64,000 bases of DNA, from NCBI RefSeq assembly GCF_028453695.1, contig NC_135778.1:2676166-2740165 (forward strand), given 5' to 3'. The first letter of the stretch is position 1; every line of letters starts with the position of its first letter. Both the position numbers and the translations under genes were made by a program. The DNA comes from Augochlora pura (taxonomy: Eukaryota > Arthropoda > Insecta > Hymenoptera > Halictidae). Below, piece after piece: positions 26,215 to 39,468 of this stretch. Below the pieces are notes generated by a model. The model saw only the letters and a program-made list of their open reading frames with translations. It had not been told where the DNA came from and did not search any database.

Positions 26215-29200
26215 CTCAGGTTCAATGGTCTACAAGTCTTCCTTTCTTTTCCTTATTTTAAATCTGCACTTTTCTTACAAAAATCTTTTTCAGATGGAAT
26301 CTACAACTTGAGGAATACAATAATGTACCACTGTGATAAATCTGCTATTGATAAACATTTAAACAGATTAGCTACTGTAAATGTATAATGTAACGATTTT
26401 GAATTTGATATCCAAAGAAGAATGAAAATCATATATGAATGTTCCGAAAAATGGAATCAGTTAAATGTGTTATCAGAAAGTAAGGCACAATCACGTGGAT
26501 AGGGCAGGTAAGGGCAGAATAAAGGTTCTGGTATTGTTTAAAAAAAAAAATAGCAACATGTAATTATTAAAGCAGATATACCGTACAATGGAAATAATGC
26601 TACCAGCACAATAGGTATACAGTATAACGTACAGTGTGTACACGCTTAAGCGATACACTCAATTATCTCCATTATTTTACACGATAATTAACTGTATTGC
26701 TTAAAGACTGACGCACCGTATATAAGTAATGGTTTCTTATATGACATTATTTATTTAACTGGAAGAAACGATATTTGCCAAATAAAATGAATATTAGAAA
26801 GATATATATTCTAGTTGTTTTAATGAGCATTGTAGGAGATACAGTGATTAAAACTACTAAATAAGTCATAGGTAATGTTACTGTATATGTATACTGCAGA
26901 TACGAAAATCGTGAATGTTCGTGCTAATTCACTGGAATCTAACGATTGCTTGTATCTCAATACTACGGGACTGTACTTTTGCCCTAGTTTGCCCTGCCCA
27001 AATCGTGCAACTCAAAGTATGCGTAATATTAAGTTAGCAATGACTTTCGTGCGACACGCACTTTTATGATGGAACAAATGTAAACGTACAGGTATATAAT
27101 AATTCCATATTAAATTGGAATAGCCCTATCAATTGTAATAGAAGCGAAGGAAAAAAGAGTATTAGAAATATTATTAGATTCCTTTCCAGTTTAATACTCT
27201 ATGAAGTTGCAATGATTTTGATAAATGAGCTACATATGTAAAGAGATATGTACATCGAACAAAAATTCTAATTCTTAGAAGCTATATTCAACATCTCCAG
27301 AGAGAGAGAGACATACGTATATGTATATATGTACATACGCCTATATGTATGTATATATATGTATGTGTATATTAGCTATCGCATATACTATTGTACAGAT
27401 CAATTTTTAACAATCAAACTAAAAAAGGTTCATTGTAACGTTTCTTGCGACAGGGACACTAGGTCGACTTTTTCTAATCGGCGTCCAAAAAAAAAAAAAA
27501 AATACACGAATAGGAAATCGAAGATCGTCGAGATATCACAAAAGTATATGTAAGTTCTAGGTAAATTAAAACGGTACGCAGAAATTTTTATCTTAGAAAG
27601 CTCGGGCCCGGTACAGATCGTTGTCTCGTTTACGGGCACCGAGATTGCTTTGGAAGGGATATCGAAAGTACGGCTTTATATATCTAGTCGTTTATGAAGC
27701 CAAAGCGGGTACCCTGAATGGACGTAAAAGACGTATTACCCCCGAGTGTTCTCACGGTGCCTGTTAAACGATCCAACGAATCGTGGGTACGGAATTTTTT
27801 GATTTTCTTTTTTTTCTTTTTTTTTAACTCTATATCTGTTTCTCTGCTTTAATTTATTACTGTTTATTGGACGCGATAACGGTAGAGGAGAGGAGAGCAA
27901 ACAAACAAACAAAGCAAAGGAGGAAACGCCACAAAGTGTACCATAGAACTATCGTTATATACGTTACGGTAACTTCTCGTCGTTGAGCATAATTGAAAGA
28001 TAGAAACGAGGAAAGCGAAGAAGGGAACGGCACATCAAAACGACTTTTAGATATCCTACTAAAGTACGCGTAAGATTACGAATTAACGATTGTAGTAAGA
28101 ACTGTATATTTTCACGTGTGTGATATAGGGTGAGACGAAACCGCGGACGTTGAAACGCGATAATAAAGACATTATCCACCGGAAGTAACGAGAAAGAGAG
28201 AGAGATAGAGATGAGGGCGTAACGTAGAGTTATGCTGATATGAAAGAAATCCTAGTCACACCAGCAGAAAAGAAAAATTAACAAAAAGAAGTGAAAAAAA
28301 AATAGAAACAAACATGTTAATTATTAGTTATTGTATTTTATTATATTCTATAACGCAATATTATCTAAACGTGAACCATTCGTTGCCCGAAAAAAAAAGA
28401 AACTACTAATCTCGGTTGAGATGAAGATCGATACGTTACGGAGGGATTTGTTCGGCCGTCTTGAATCTTTCTTAACGGCGCGTGTACGTGAGACGACGTG
28501 TAATAAAGGCGGAGGAAGAACTATGAAACTGTTTGTTGAACTATAAATAAAGAGAATGTAGCGGGGACTGTTTAACGATGACTTGTTATAAAAAAAAAAG
28601 TGGAAAAAAGAGATGGACTAATAATGTATCCGAGTACTCGCGGAGACAAGCGAGAAATTATAATGCGATATTTAAAGAATGCATTATAGATATTGTTGCA
28701 TTTAAGAGAAAGGGAATGAATTGTAACGCTGCTCAACAAATTTTAACTTTTTCTCGAATTTTTAGCTTGCCGAGCAAACGTTTCCGATAGATTTACGCGA
28801 GCTGTACGGGAATCTGTAAATTTTTCGAAGAAACATATTCTTTTTTTTTTTTTAAAAAAAAGATATCTTGTGCTTTAGCTATCCGTAGATTGTATGTTCG
28901 TCCTATCACGTGGGGTAAATTATCTTTAACGTAATTAGTTTTAGAGATAAATCGAAAGATATTTGCAGAAAATTGGCACAGTTTTTAGGTGCCTTCTCCA
29001 TTTTAATCGTGTATGGAACGTGTTTACGCATTCGTAACGTAATATTAAACTATATCGTCCGATTCGTGAGAGTTTACGGAGTATTAATAAGCAGATTAGT
29101 GCTGTGTAACTATTACTGTTAAATCACAAGATGTCTTCGTAGTTGAACGTTAGCATTTCACCGTGAAACCGATGTCCCCCCGAGAACCGCGCGCGAGAAT

Positions 29201-31161
29201 TGAACACGATTTACAGGGCACAGTTTTACGAGAGAACCTGTCCAGAAACGTTTGCTCCTAGTTAAAAATGGAAATGTGTGTTGAACAGCGTTATGGACAT
29301 GTATTTTTGGTCCGGACCACTTCGGAGCGGTGTCTCGGTTGTATAAACGCGGTCGTGTTGCGAGTCCGTGTTCGGTTTGTACTGCGACTACACCGAGTAT
29401 GAGATGCTATAAACGAGATAAAGAGATACAGATGATACAAAGAAAGAAAGAGAGAAGCTAATTTTACTTCAATACGCAACTTCCTTTTTACCGTATTAAT
29501 TCTCTTATTTATATTATACCCAAGAGCTAGACTTACGTTACAGATTTAATTTATAGCGCAAATCTTGTCGACTAACGAGATACCTATTTCATTTTCTTTT
29601 CGTCTTTTTCTTTTTGTTATCGTGGAGAGAACGTACAGAAATGTCGCTTCTGTAGAAGTACTATATATCTCTGGCAGAAAATATTTCATCAAGTTTTAAA
29701 AGAATGATTTGAGCCAATATTCAAAACGAAAAATAGATAAATAGATAGACGGATAATAGATAAATACGAAAATAAATAAATGAGATCGTCGAGGATCGTG
29801 AAATGATGATTGCGCTTGTCGTAGATCGGACATAAAATAATGCATGTCAGTTTGCCGGAAAACGGGACGACGATTCAATCGTGGTGACGTTTTTAACGCT
29901 TGTATGTCATAAAAAATCAAACGCAATTCACTTTCGTACTGTAGTATTTTTTCTACGCGTAAAATGTTCACCGGTCCATTTGCCGGTGATATTAAAGAGA
30001 CTATTCTCCATTGTTAAGCTCGAACGATGGATGTTTGATACGTTTCGATCGAATACTTTTTGCCAGGGATGTAACGTGACTTGTTATTATGTGTACATAG
30101 GATCCGACGTGGACGCCGAGCATGCGTTAAAGTAATGTTAATATTATTTATTTAACAATCAGCTTTTATGTATCGCGGAAGAATTGGATTGCGTGACCAG
30201 ATATATCAATCGGACTAGATATTTTTGCTACGATTGAGGAACGAAACGAATGTGTAGCCGTGGAGCTGAACCGAGATCTATGAGCTTACCTCTGTACGCG
30301 AAACGACCAAAAATGAATGAAGAAAAAAAAGACAAGATGGAAACGAAGCAACGGAAGCAAAACACACATATCAGAATCGTAGGGAGTAGCAAAAATAACG
30401 CGAACGTCACCTGTATTCAAATCTGCAATTCGAAACGTACGCGAGGGACATCCGAATATTTTGTAAAAGACAATGGAAATGGGTCTTGAAGTAATAAAAC
30501 ATTACATCCAAAGTGATCAAGCCGCTCTACTCAAAGACAAACTTTCCAACATCTTGGAAAATCTCGCGCCGCGACGACAAATTAAAGGATACGCTAAATT
30601 GTAACCACGAAATTGTCGACGTTCGAGTGCGCGCAGGTTCGTGTAAAACAAAATCTTACAATTATTTGTAACAATAATTCTTCGGTCGTAATTCGATGAT
30701 CTTTGTCGCGAGACTGAAACGATCTTCCTTTGTAAACATTCGCTGCGGCCAATTCCTAATCGAGAAACGGGCACGCTGGTTTCCCTTGGTTCCGGAAGAA
30801 CGGTACGCGAGCGTTTTGACAACTTAAATAATTTATTAATTTATTATAGTGCTATACATATATATTATTCGCAGAGAGAACTTAATCAATCGTTGCGACG
30901 GAACGTTTCTCTTTCTAATTGCGCGGCAATCTTTCATGTTGCGAAGCTAGCGTACAAATCTATGTTGCACCGTCTGCCTCTCGTGTATATCTTATCGCGA
31001 TAATCTCGTACAAAAACAAAGGAATACATCTTTTCGTCGTTATTATCATGGACAATGATAATAACAGAATACTTAGGGATACAGAGAGCTAATTCCTTGA
31101 CCGAATCACGTGATCGTCGGATTTCTTGATCGAAACATCGAAAATCACAAAGCGACACGGA
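26215..31161. other. Long non-coding stretch between WASp and ninjurin stops
   Basis: The two flanking genes converge here, so the stretch should contain both 3' UTRs. An AATAAA followed closely by an A-run (about 26518-26550) is a likely WASp polyadenylation site. Base composition changes near 27.4 kb to a more CpG-rich texture that lasts to about 35 kb. No ORF shows family motifs, and I see no tRNA or recognised microRNA. Confidence 0.5.
27298..27371. repeat. GA and TATG/TATA microsatellites
   Basis: A short GA run is followed by imperfect TATGTA/TATATG repeats. This is simple sequence in non-coding DNA downstream of WASp. Confidence 0.8.
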
Positions 31162-32339
31162 TTATGTCGTCGCCGGCGATGTCGTGGTAGCCGGTTGAAC
31201 GGATATGCTGAACGACGCGATGAACACGTTGATGATCGTTATGAGGAAAACACCGATCACGACGTAATTGTTGATCTTCTGGGCGGTGAGGGAGTTCGAC
31301 TTTCCCTTGACGTCGAAACGGCCCTTGAACACCAGACTGATTCCTACGGCGACCTGTTACGATAGTCGAAGATGATGTTAGAACGATGTTATTCGTTTGC
31401 ACCATTGCTGTCAACCCTCCGGTGCACGGCTCTACAGGATCCTCGATGAAAATTCAAACGATGCTATTCCCCATTCTACTTGCAATAGTTCACAACACTA
31501 ACAAGAATTCGATGCACCGGAGGGTTGACTCACTAAGGAATATCGATACTATCATCGTCATTTCTGTACGAAAATTGCGAAGACGATGTTTCTGAACATA
31601 GAGTATCGAAATTCGTCTAAAAGGAAGGTTTCAAGATTCTCGATCGTAGAACGGCTGTCGCGGGCAACAAAGTTAACCACGTGGCTCGATACAAAATCGC
31701 GCGGAACGTGCGTGACATTTTCAATCACGAAGAAACGCCAGAAAAGAAGTGTCGGTCGGATTGGTTGGATGGTTTACACTATTTTCCTTCCGTCAGTAAA
31801 TAAAGAACTGTTTTATCGCGGGTCCAAAATGCTTCGAATTTTTCCAGCGAACCCTAGAACATCACCCGTGACACCGTGATCTCTCTTTCGCATTTACCTA
31901 TCTCCAACTAGTCCCAACTCAGTTATTTTCGTTCAACCAATTTCAAACATATAAAACAGCGAACGTGCTATATGAAAAATGAAAACGGCCATGGTGGGAA
32001 CTTCACCTGTAGGGCGAGACTGATGATGATCAGTGACAGTATGAGCTCGAAGGTGGGACTCTGCCGCTGGTACTCCACCAGGTATCTCAGCTGGTTCGCG
32101 TTAGCAGTGATCAGAGCAACGTCCATCATCCCCTGGGCCACCGTCTTCTTCGCCGCGAACGTGTTCTGCTGTTTGTACTCTCGCCTCTTGTCGGTGGTGT
32201 CGACGATCATCGTCGGATCCTTGATCACAACCTCCTCGACAGCATCCATTTCGACGACCTTCACGTCGTCCACCTTGTCCTTGTCCTCGTCCATGCTCTC
32301 CACTTTCTCAATCTTGTCTTTCTCGTCTATGGTCTCCAT
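31162..32339 (-). CDS. Ninjurin family membrane protein
   Basis: Two exons (32339-32007 and 31353-31162) give 174 residues. The first 50 residues are acidic and disordered. Residues about 62-88 (KKTVAQGMMDVALITANA) match the conserved amphipathic helix of ninjurins. Two hydrophobic helices follow at about 97-120 and 140-161, separated by a short polar loop, with a short Thr-rich tail. Ninjurins are homophilic adhesion proteins; vertebrate NINJ1 oligomerises through the amphipathic helix to rupture the plasma membrane in lytic death, and fly NijA is shed by a matrix metalloprotease. The donor (CTACAG|GTGAAG) and acceptor keep phase 0 and continue the first membrane helix. Which insect Nij paralogue it represents cannot be told from this window. 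Confidence 0.93.
31410..31529. repeat. Short inverted-repeat element in ninjurin intron
   Basis: A perfect 17-base repeat, GTCAACCCTCCGGTGCA at 31410-31426, reappears inverted at 31513-31529. The ends read TCAA-CCC and GGG-TTGA, reminiscent of piggyBac-type termini (CCC next to TTAA) with a changed target site. It is 120 bp long, cannot code for a transposase and lies wholly within the intron. Confidence 0.6.
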
Positions 32340-35190
32340 TATTGTTGTTGGCAGCTGTCACATCAAACTGTCGTCGATCAACGAAAACTCTTGCACCAGT
32401 TCACGGTAACGGACACGGAGACGGAATGAACGCAGGCGGTCCGAGCTGCGACTGGAACAGTTCAATCTTGATCAGAAAAGATCGTTATCGTTCGTGACGC
32501 GTTATCAGGGCTGTTCGGATGACAAAGGGTATTGTGGTGATCGGTCGCGACGGGATCCGCGATCGCTCGGTAAGGAAGCCAAGTGCTACCGTAACGGGAG
32601 CCATGAGTCTAGCTTTTGACAAAGGGCATTGTTGCAGCTGGACACCTGACCCGGGCATTGTTGGTGGTCCCAACGCTCTGAACAACCGATTTCTGGAAAC
32701 AGCGTGCCCGCGGCAAACACGCGGATCCCGTCTGGCTGCGACGAAAGGTGTGCTTCGCCGAAAATGTTACTATGGATGGACGCTACTGCGACTGACGGAT
32801 GTTGGATAAACGATATCGTTTATCGCTAGATCGCCCGGAAACCGCGGTCTATTTGTCACGGCTCGACTGCTGGAAAATATTCGCGCGGGAGATTCCCGCC
32901 TTAACGTTCTTTTACTTCCGTTTTACACTCTGGAGCAATCGGTTCGGTTCGGTTCATAATTTGATACACCGTAGATAGTTGTTCGGTTAATCAATAGTTG
33001 GTTATTAATAGTTATTTACTTAATCGATAGTTTAGTTATTAATAGTTAGTTAATTATGTTATTCATGATTGACCAAAATTATTCAAGACAGGAATAAATA
33101 ACTATGCATTTCCTGTTTCTTTACAATCAATGCAGAAGATATTTAGTTTATATAAAAATCCGCAGTTGAACGATAAAGTGCAGACTTTAACAAGGGCAAT
33201 GAGTATTGACAAGCTTCTGTTTAGGTATGGATCATCGTAAAATTACGATAAGTATTTGATTGCCAAGATAAAGATAATTGAGAACTGATCGGACACGTGT
33301 TATCGAAGGAGATGCATTTTTATCTTCTCTTGATCTATTTTTATCTCTATCAACTCTAGTACAACTTTTACTTCTACGCCATATATTTAAATAAATATAT
33401 ATATATTGAAAGAAGACAGTCCTTTACGGTATATTAAAGTAGAGTATACATAAATGGCAAAATGTAACAAACTTGCAATTCAGTATAAAACGTAAACTAC
33501 GTCATTTAAAAAAATATAAAAAAGGCATCGATAATAAAGTTATACTATAGGCTGATTAATTTTATAAATTTCTTTAGATGCACCAACAAAAGAAGATAAA
33601 TAAATGCTAAAATAGAGATACGAGACAACATCGATCGTATATAAATAATAATTTAAAAAACTTCAAACTTCTCGAAATATACTGTTGAACAATAGAAGTA
33701 TAAAGCTGGTAATAAAAAATATTTAATATTTATTTAAACACATGGCGTAGAAATCAAAGTTAGACTAGCAACTTAGAATACTTTCGGGAGTCACTGTATA
33801 CGAAACAAAAGAAATGTCACTTACAGTAATTCCCAATCCAATCACTGTATCCGTTTCAACGATTAGCGCAATAGGGCGCCGAGCCTAATGAAATCGTGGT
33901 ACTGCCGGTCGGAACGCTGTCCAACGAAATAATAACGACGGCTCCGCACGGTGTCGTATTATTTGGAAAGAGAGCGAGACGCGGTGCGGTTTAACGAAAC
34001 CGCAAGTGACGCACGATCGAAGGGAAGTGTCTAAGGACAATAGACGTACACAGCCCCCTATCAATCAAAACAATGACTGACCCTGTTCGCGCGCGTCCGT
34101 GTTGGTTTATCGTCGCCCGATAAATAAGAAAAAAAAAAAACAGAGATACGAACACGTCGCTGAGAAAATTGGAAAAGCGGCGATAATGTTTCCGGCCCGG
34201 TTGTTCTTCCGGTTATTTTTAGAACGGAGCAGCGCAATCCGCGGATTAATCCATTTCGGATCCGTCGCTCGCCCGCGACACCGGACTCCGATTCGTTGCT
34301 ATTTCGCGACGATAACGCGACACGTGCGATCGCAACGCGAAATTGCCTAATCGGATCGCGTTAATTGATAAACCCGTGACTCAAGCCGATACACTCGTCT
34401 GCGATTAATCTATCCCTTAGAGATTCTTGCACGACCTGTCCATCTTTAATCCCTCGCGATGCAGACGGTCCCGTGATACAGCATTTAACACGATTGTTAC
34501 GCGGCTTCGAGGGGCGAAGAGTCACATCCCTCGTTTTCTCTTTTTAGTTGTTGTAACATGTTCGATTTCTCTCTGTCTCTGTGTAGCAAATTCGCTTCAT
34601 CTGTGCACGTTCGTTTCGCCGAAGCGTGCGACGCGTCACTTTATCTGACAGCACCGCGATACTCCGTTGACCATTGCCGATGAACTTGCCAATGTTTCGT
34701 CATAACCGCTCCAGAGTCTGCGTGGCGACTCACTATATGGAAAATCCGGGTGATGTTGACGGTCTAGTTCGGCAAACCGCGGCGCAAGTGAGTCATTTCA
34801 CCGGGTAGTTGCATGAATAATTACCGTACGACATTTCCGCGATGAATGGTACTCGTATTTACCTAAAATTAAATATATATCATTAATAAATATTGTCATT
34901 GAATCGTGAATCGTCGTCTAAATTGTTCAAGTAAATTCTACGAAACGCGACTTCTATAAAAATGCAAATCCGTTTTTTAATCGATTGAAAATAACAAAGG
35001 TATATACAAGCGTTAATTTTTGTATGGGAGTCTCTTGAAACATTTTTGGCATCCCTAAAGTATTTCGTTGATTTCTAAATTGTCCGGTCCCGTGCAATTT
35101 TTCATGCATGCATTTGTTATCGCGGACGATCGAGAAATCAGTATTTGATCGGTTTGTAGATCGAATCGATTAAGAGATACCAAAAAAAAA
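32340..35190. other. Divergent intergenic region, ninjurin to ASL
   Basis: The outer parts, 32.35-32.95 kb and 33.85-34.85 kb, are CpG-rich and probably contain 5' UTRs and promoters of ninjurin (minus) and argininosuccinate lyase (plus). The centre, about 33.0-33.8 kb, is AT-rich and begins with a degenerate tandem repeat. No family-like ORF is present. Confidence 0.5.
32976..33060. repeat. Degenerate tandem repeat (TAGTTATTAATAGTTA-like)
   Basis: Four to five imperfect copies of a unit of about 16-20 bases built around TAATAGTTA and TCGATAGTT. Non-coding. Confidence 0.65.
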
Positions 35191-38100
35191 ATGTGGGGCG
35201 GTCGTTTTAACGAAAGCATCGATCTGGAATTCCGTGATCTGAATGCATCGATCAATATGGACAAGCGTTTGTACGCCGAGGATATACAGGTTCGTGCGAG
35301 CAGATTCTTTGTTCGAAATTATTCGCGATGACTGTATCGAAGATATATTTCATCGATTTCGTTAAAATGTCGTAACTTCTCTGGTACGTAAAAACATTGG
35401 ATTGCGTCGCGGTGAGATCGCATATTTTTGTTACATTATCGCGGTGAGATTGATACACTTCCCGCGAGAATGTGCTCTCTTCGATCGGTATTATTGTCAC
35501 GTCGTTATGTGTCATCGATAATGTATTATTTACCGCCACTGTATTAATTATCATTATCTCCAGGGAAGCGTTGCTTACGCGAGAGCGATACACAAAGGTA
35601 ATCTTCTCTCGGAGGAGGAACTGCGAACCATAATCAAAGGCCTCGAGAAGGTATTCAACGCATTCCAGTCGATGAATGTACACGTCAAAACAGTAGAAAA
35701 CAATAGAATGCGTCCAAAGAATAGGTGAATCGTAGCGCACGTGGCATATCGTGTGTTGACGTTCAATTACACTTAATTCAGAAAAAAGTGATACGACGAA
35801 GTTGTTGTCTCGTTGATTTTCAAAGTGGCCGACGATCATTTTGCAATAATATAATTAATATAATAATAATTCTATTTACAATGATCCTTAAGAATATATA
35901 ATCACTCTGCTGCTGTGCTGTATCAATTACCAATATTTTTTAATTTATTAAAACGAGAAAGCCTTGAATAAGCAGATTTTTAAATTAACGGATTTAGCAA
36001 CGCGGTTTTCCTATTATTGAAATCCAATTGTATACTCGATAATTTAGACGTTTGTAGGAAAAAGAATAATAGATAACAGTAACAATGTGTCGCGCAGGTG
36101 AAAGCTGAATGGGAAAAAGGTCATTTCGTCGTACACGCTGAAGATGAGGACATCCACGGTGCAAACGAGCGTCGCCTTTCGGTATATCAGTAGCGGAATT
36201 CAGATTTTACTATTTGTTATATTTTAAATAATGTCGCTGAATCTCGCCGAACAACTACCGGTACCGCCTTATCAAATGTCAAAGCGTTTTCGTACATCAG
36301 CTGTTTGACATTGCTTGTCTCGTAATACCACTTTCATTTGCGAAACAATCTCCTTCCCGTTCGTCTTAAGAACTGATTAAACATCGTAAGACTAAGCCGT
36401 GAGAAATCAAACAAACGGTATCTCTCAAGATCCTGACATTATTTATTGAACGATTCACGCTACTTTTTACCATTCGATGCAAGTTTTAACGACGCGAGTA
36501 TTTATTTAACTTATGTAAAATAAAAATTGTCTAAGTTAATTGCAAGAAGCATAAGTCCGGTAGAAATATCTTCTTTGTTTTACTATTAATTTGAATAAGT
36601 TCAATTATAATGTAAAAATATTATCAAGCTATCTTGGTGTGTTTGCAGTTTTGTTTTTGACCTAGCCATTTTCGTTAAAATGCATCAAATCAGCAGTGTC
36701 TATTCCCAGTAAGCAATGCATGTCTCAAATAAGTCCATTCTAGGTCCGTTTTAGGTTCGAAAGTCTTACGCCCTATAATGAACTTCTTTAAGAAGTTTCA
36801 TTTCAGATGTTAACGGGATATCTTAAGGATGTACCAAACGGACGTCCTATAACAGACATCTTAAAGACGTTACGAATTGGACATCGTTTTAACGTCTGAA
36901 GGGAGACGCCTTCTAAGTCGTCTTTCGTCGCAATATTTTTCAACTAAGTCAAACATCCATAAAACATCCGTGAGACTCCAATAAGATGTCTTTTAGATGT
37001 CTAAAGGACGTCTCAAAGGCGTCGTTGTTCTATCTAAGTTTATGATTCGCTGTTTCTTTATTGCCACCAAGGAGCTAATCGGCAGTGTGGCCAAAAAGCT
37101 GCACACGGGAAGAAGCCGGAACGACCAAACGATAACCGACACCAAGCTGTGGCTTCGGAAATCCATCGACGATCTTTCCAACAAAATGACGATGTTCGTT
37201 GGGGTACGTTCCGTTCGCCGAATCTGTGGAAATTACCAACTAAAATTGCCAAATTCGTAAATGATAAAATTCGAAAATTATCGAGGAAATAAATGCATAA
37301 AGATAGAAGTGGTAACAAGCGACAGAAATTTATGCAAGCGTTTTATCAATAAGATTCTAATCAATCGAGCCAAGGAAGGCATGGAGATCCTGATGCCTGG
37401 GTACACGCACATGCAACGCGCGCAGCCGGTCAGGTGGAGTCAGTGGTTGCTCAGGTAAATCTTCAAAGCCGTCTATGTTAACATCTGTGAAAATCCACGA
37501 TAATTAGTTCACACTTTCCGCAAACCTACAGCCACGCTTGGTACGCGAAAGCGGACGTCGAAAGACTGCAAGAAATTCGCAAGCGGTCGAACGTATTACC
37601 CCTAGGCAGCGGTGCAGTGGCTGGCAACCCTTTCGAAATTGATCGACGTTCCTTGGCCAGGGAACTAGACTTCCACGGAATAACTCAGAACAGCATGTAC
37701 ACGGTGGGGGATCGGGATTTTGTCGGTAAACGAGTCCACGGAATTTTCTTTCGTTACAGTAAATTCTCTCACGTTGTCCCTTAGCTTGGAAACAAAATAT
37801 TTAAATGTTATTGAACAAGTATTTATAACTATATAATAATGATAATAATACAAAGAATAAAATAAAATGATCGTGTCTCTCTTCCCAAATTGTCTATTTT
37901 TTGTTTAGAAACTGAGGGATACTTTGAGAGTATTTTACTAATTCTAAAATAATTCTCTCTAGCCGAATTCTTGTTTTGGTCGTCGTTGACCGCTGTCCAC
38001 CTGAGCCGGCTCGCGGAGGACCTGATCATTTTCAGCAGCGAGGAGTTCGGTTTCGTGAAACTGGCCGACGAATTGTCGACCGGAAGCAGCCTGATGCCGC

Positions 38101-39212
38101 AGAAACGCAATCCGGACTCCATGGAGCTGATTCGCGGCAAGTCGGGCACGCTGCTTGGAAAAGTTTGTAGAATGGATACGTCCGAACGAATTCGAAACTT
38201 GTTTGTACGACGATACGCCCGGGCGATATCTTGTCGAGGCGATTCGTTGGTTTAATTTTTGACGTTTTAGTGCACGGGATTCATGACTACGCTAAAAGGA
38301 ACGCCGTCGACGTACAACAAGGATCTACAAGAAGATAAGGAGGCTCTTTTCTCTACATTCGATACTATAACAAGCATGATCGTTGTCGCTACCAAAGCGA
38401 TGGCCACACTCGAGATCAACGACCGAAAATGCAGGCAGGCTTTAACGCCTAACATGCTGGCAACCGACTTGGCATACTATCTTGTGCGAAAGGGAGTACG
38501 CGGCCTTATCAACTTTTCCCTTTACTTTAATAACTGTAACAATTTTTCTAATTATCTTCGGTATCCACCGATTTTAGATACTCGCTCATACTCTGTCACA
38601 AACGGCTGAAATCCGCGATGATTGAGCAAACATTTGGTTGAGTCATAAGCGATTTCCGTTTTACTACAACAATTTGATTTCTCAATTAAACAAACAATTG
38701 TATATCGATGGATTATACGTTTGCAATGATTTGTTGTCATTTATCGGGTAGCACGAGTATGAGTCGTTAGAATGGCATGCGATCCTCGATTAGTTCTCAG
38801 AAACGGAAACAACTAATGAATGACACGATCACGTACAAGAAGTTCCACAAAAATTTCAGAATTACATTTTTAATCGCAGATGCCGTTCAGAGAAGCGCAT
38901 CGTTTGGTTGGAAACGTCGTGGTTCTGTCGGAGACGCTTGGAGTACCAATTTCTGCATTAACGCTCGATCAGTTACGATCCGTGAGGTAGTTCATTGTAT
39001 CTTCGCGTTATCGCAAGCTTATCGTTGTGTATTTTTGATTTTATTTTCGTAGCAATATGTTTGAAAATGACGTGATGGAGACATGGAATTTCGTGAACAG
39101 CGTCGAACAATATAAAGCGGAAGGTGGAACCGGCACGGAAGCCATAAAGAAACAAATCGGTGTTCTGGAATCATGGTTTTTGACAGGCCAATTACATTTA
39201 GAGGATATCTAA
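35191..39212 (+). CDS. ASL: Argininosuccinate lyase
   Basis: Ten exons join in phase to 462 residues, close to human ASL (464): 35191-35289, 35564-35650, 36098-36181, 37072-37203, 37354-37454, 37532-37725, 37963-38162, 38271-38495, 38880-38986 and 39053-39212. Hallmarks are the MWGGRF start, EDEDIHGANERRL, KKLHTGRSRNDQ, PGYTHMQRAQPVRWS, and the fumarase/lyase signature GSSLMPQKRNP at about 273-283, which holds the catalytic serine, followed by STYNKDLQEDKEA. The enzyme splits argininosuccinate into arginine and fumarate as a cytosolic homotetramer. Insects mostly lack a full urea cycle, so the likely role is arginine and nitric-oxide supply. All visible catalytic motifs are intact. HSDL1 begins about 260 bp downstream on the same strand. 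Confidence 0.97.
36707..37030. repeat. GACGTC/AAGATGTC-rich interspersed repeat in ASL intron 3
   Basis: After a CCCAGTAAGCAATGCATG motif, the sequence is packed with degenerate palindromic words such as GACGTC, AGATGTCT, TTAAAGACGT and AAGGACGTCT, spaced roughly 10-20 bases apart. It ends about 40 bases before the exon 4 acceptor. The style matches short interspersed repeats known from several insect genomes and does not look like ordinary intron DNA. Confidence 0.6.
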
Positions 39213-39468
39213 GCCCGAATGTATAAATTACTGTATTCATTTCGCATAAAAATATGAATTTGCACCCCGTTCGACTGTTTCACGTACCTCCCCAAAAAAC
39301 ATGTCGTTTCATACTGAATCGTAGTGCGTGGATAATTCTTCTGCACGAATTCTCGAGAGCAAACTTTGTTGGAGCGAGCCACGTGAGATGATAAGGAAGG
39401 CTTTAAATGCAGAGAGCATTGTTCTTTAACATGTGCTGACACGAAACGGAAGTACGCTATCGCAAATT

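Noticed and set aside
29291..30822. Several 60-100 codon ORFs on both strands
   Set aside because: None has a domain, signal peptide or supporting splice structure. Composition follows the local CpG-rich non-coding texture.
31972..32409. Plus-strand Ser/Thr-rich ORF of 145 codons
   Set aside because: It is antisense to ninjurin exon 1. The minus strand carries the conserved ninjurin helix and membrane segment.
35252..35839. Minus-strand ORF of 195 codons
   Set aside because: It overlaps ASL exons 1 and 2 and the intron between them, where the plus strand has family motifs and correct splice phases. It has no recognisable domain.
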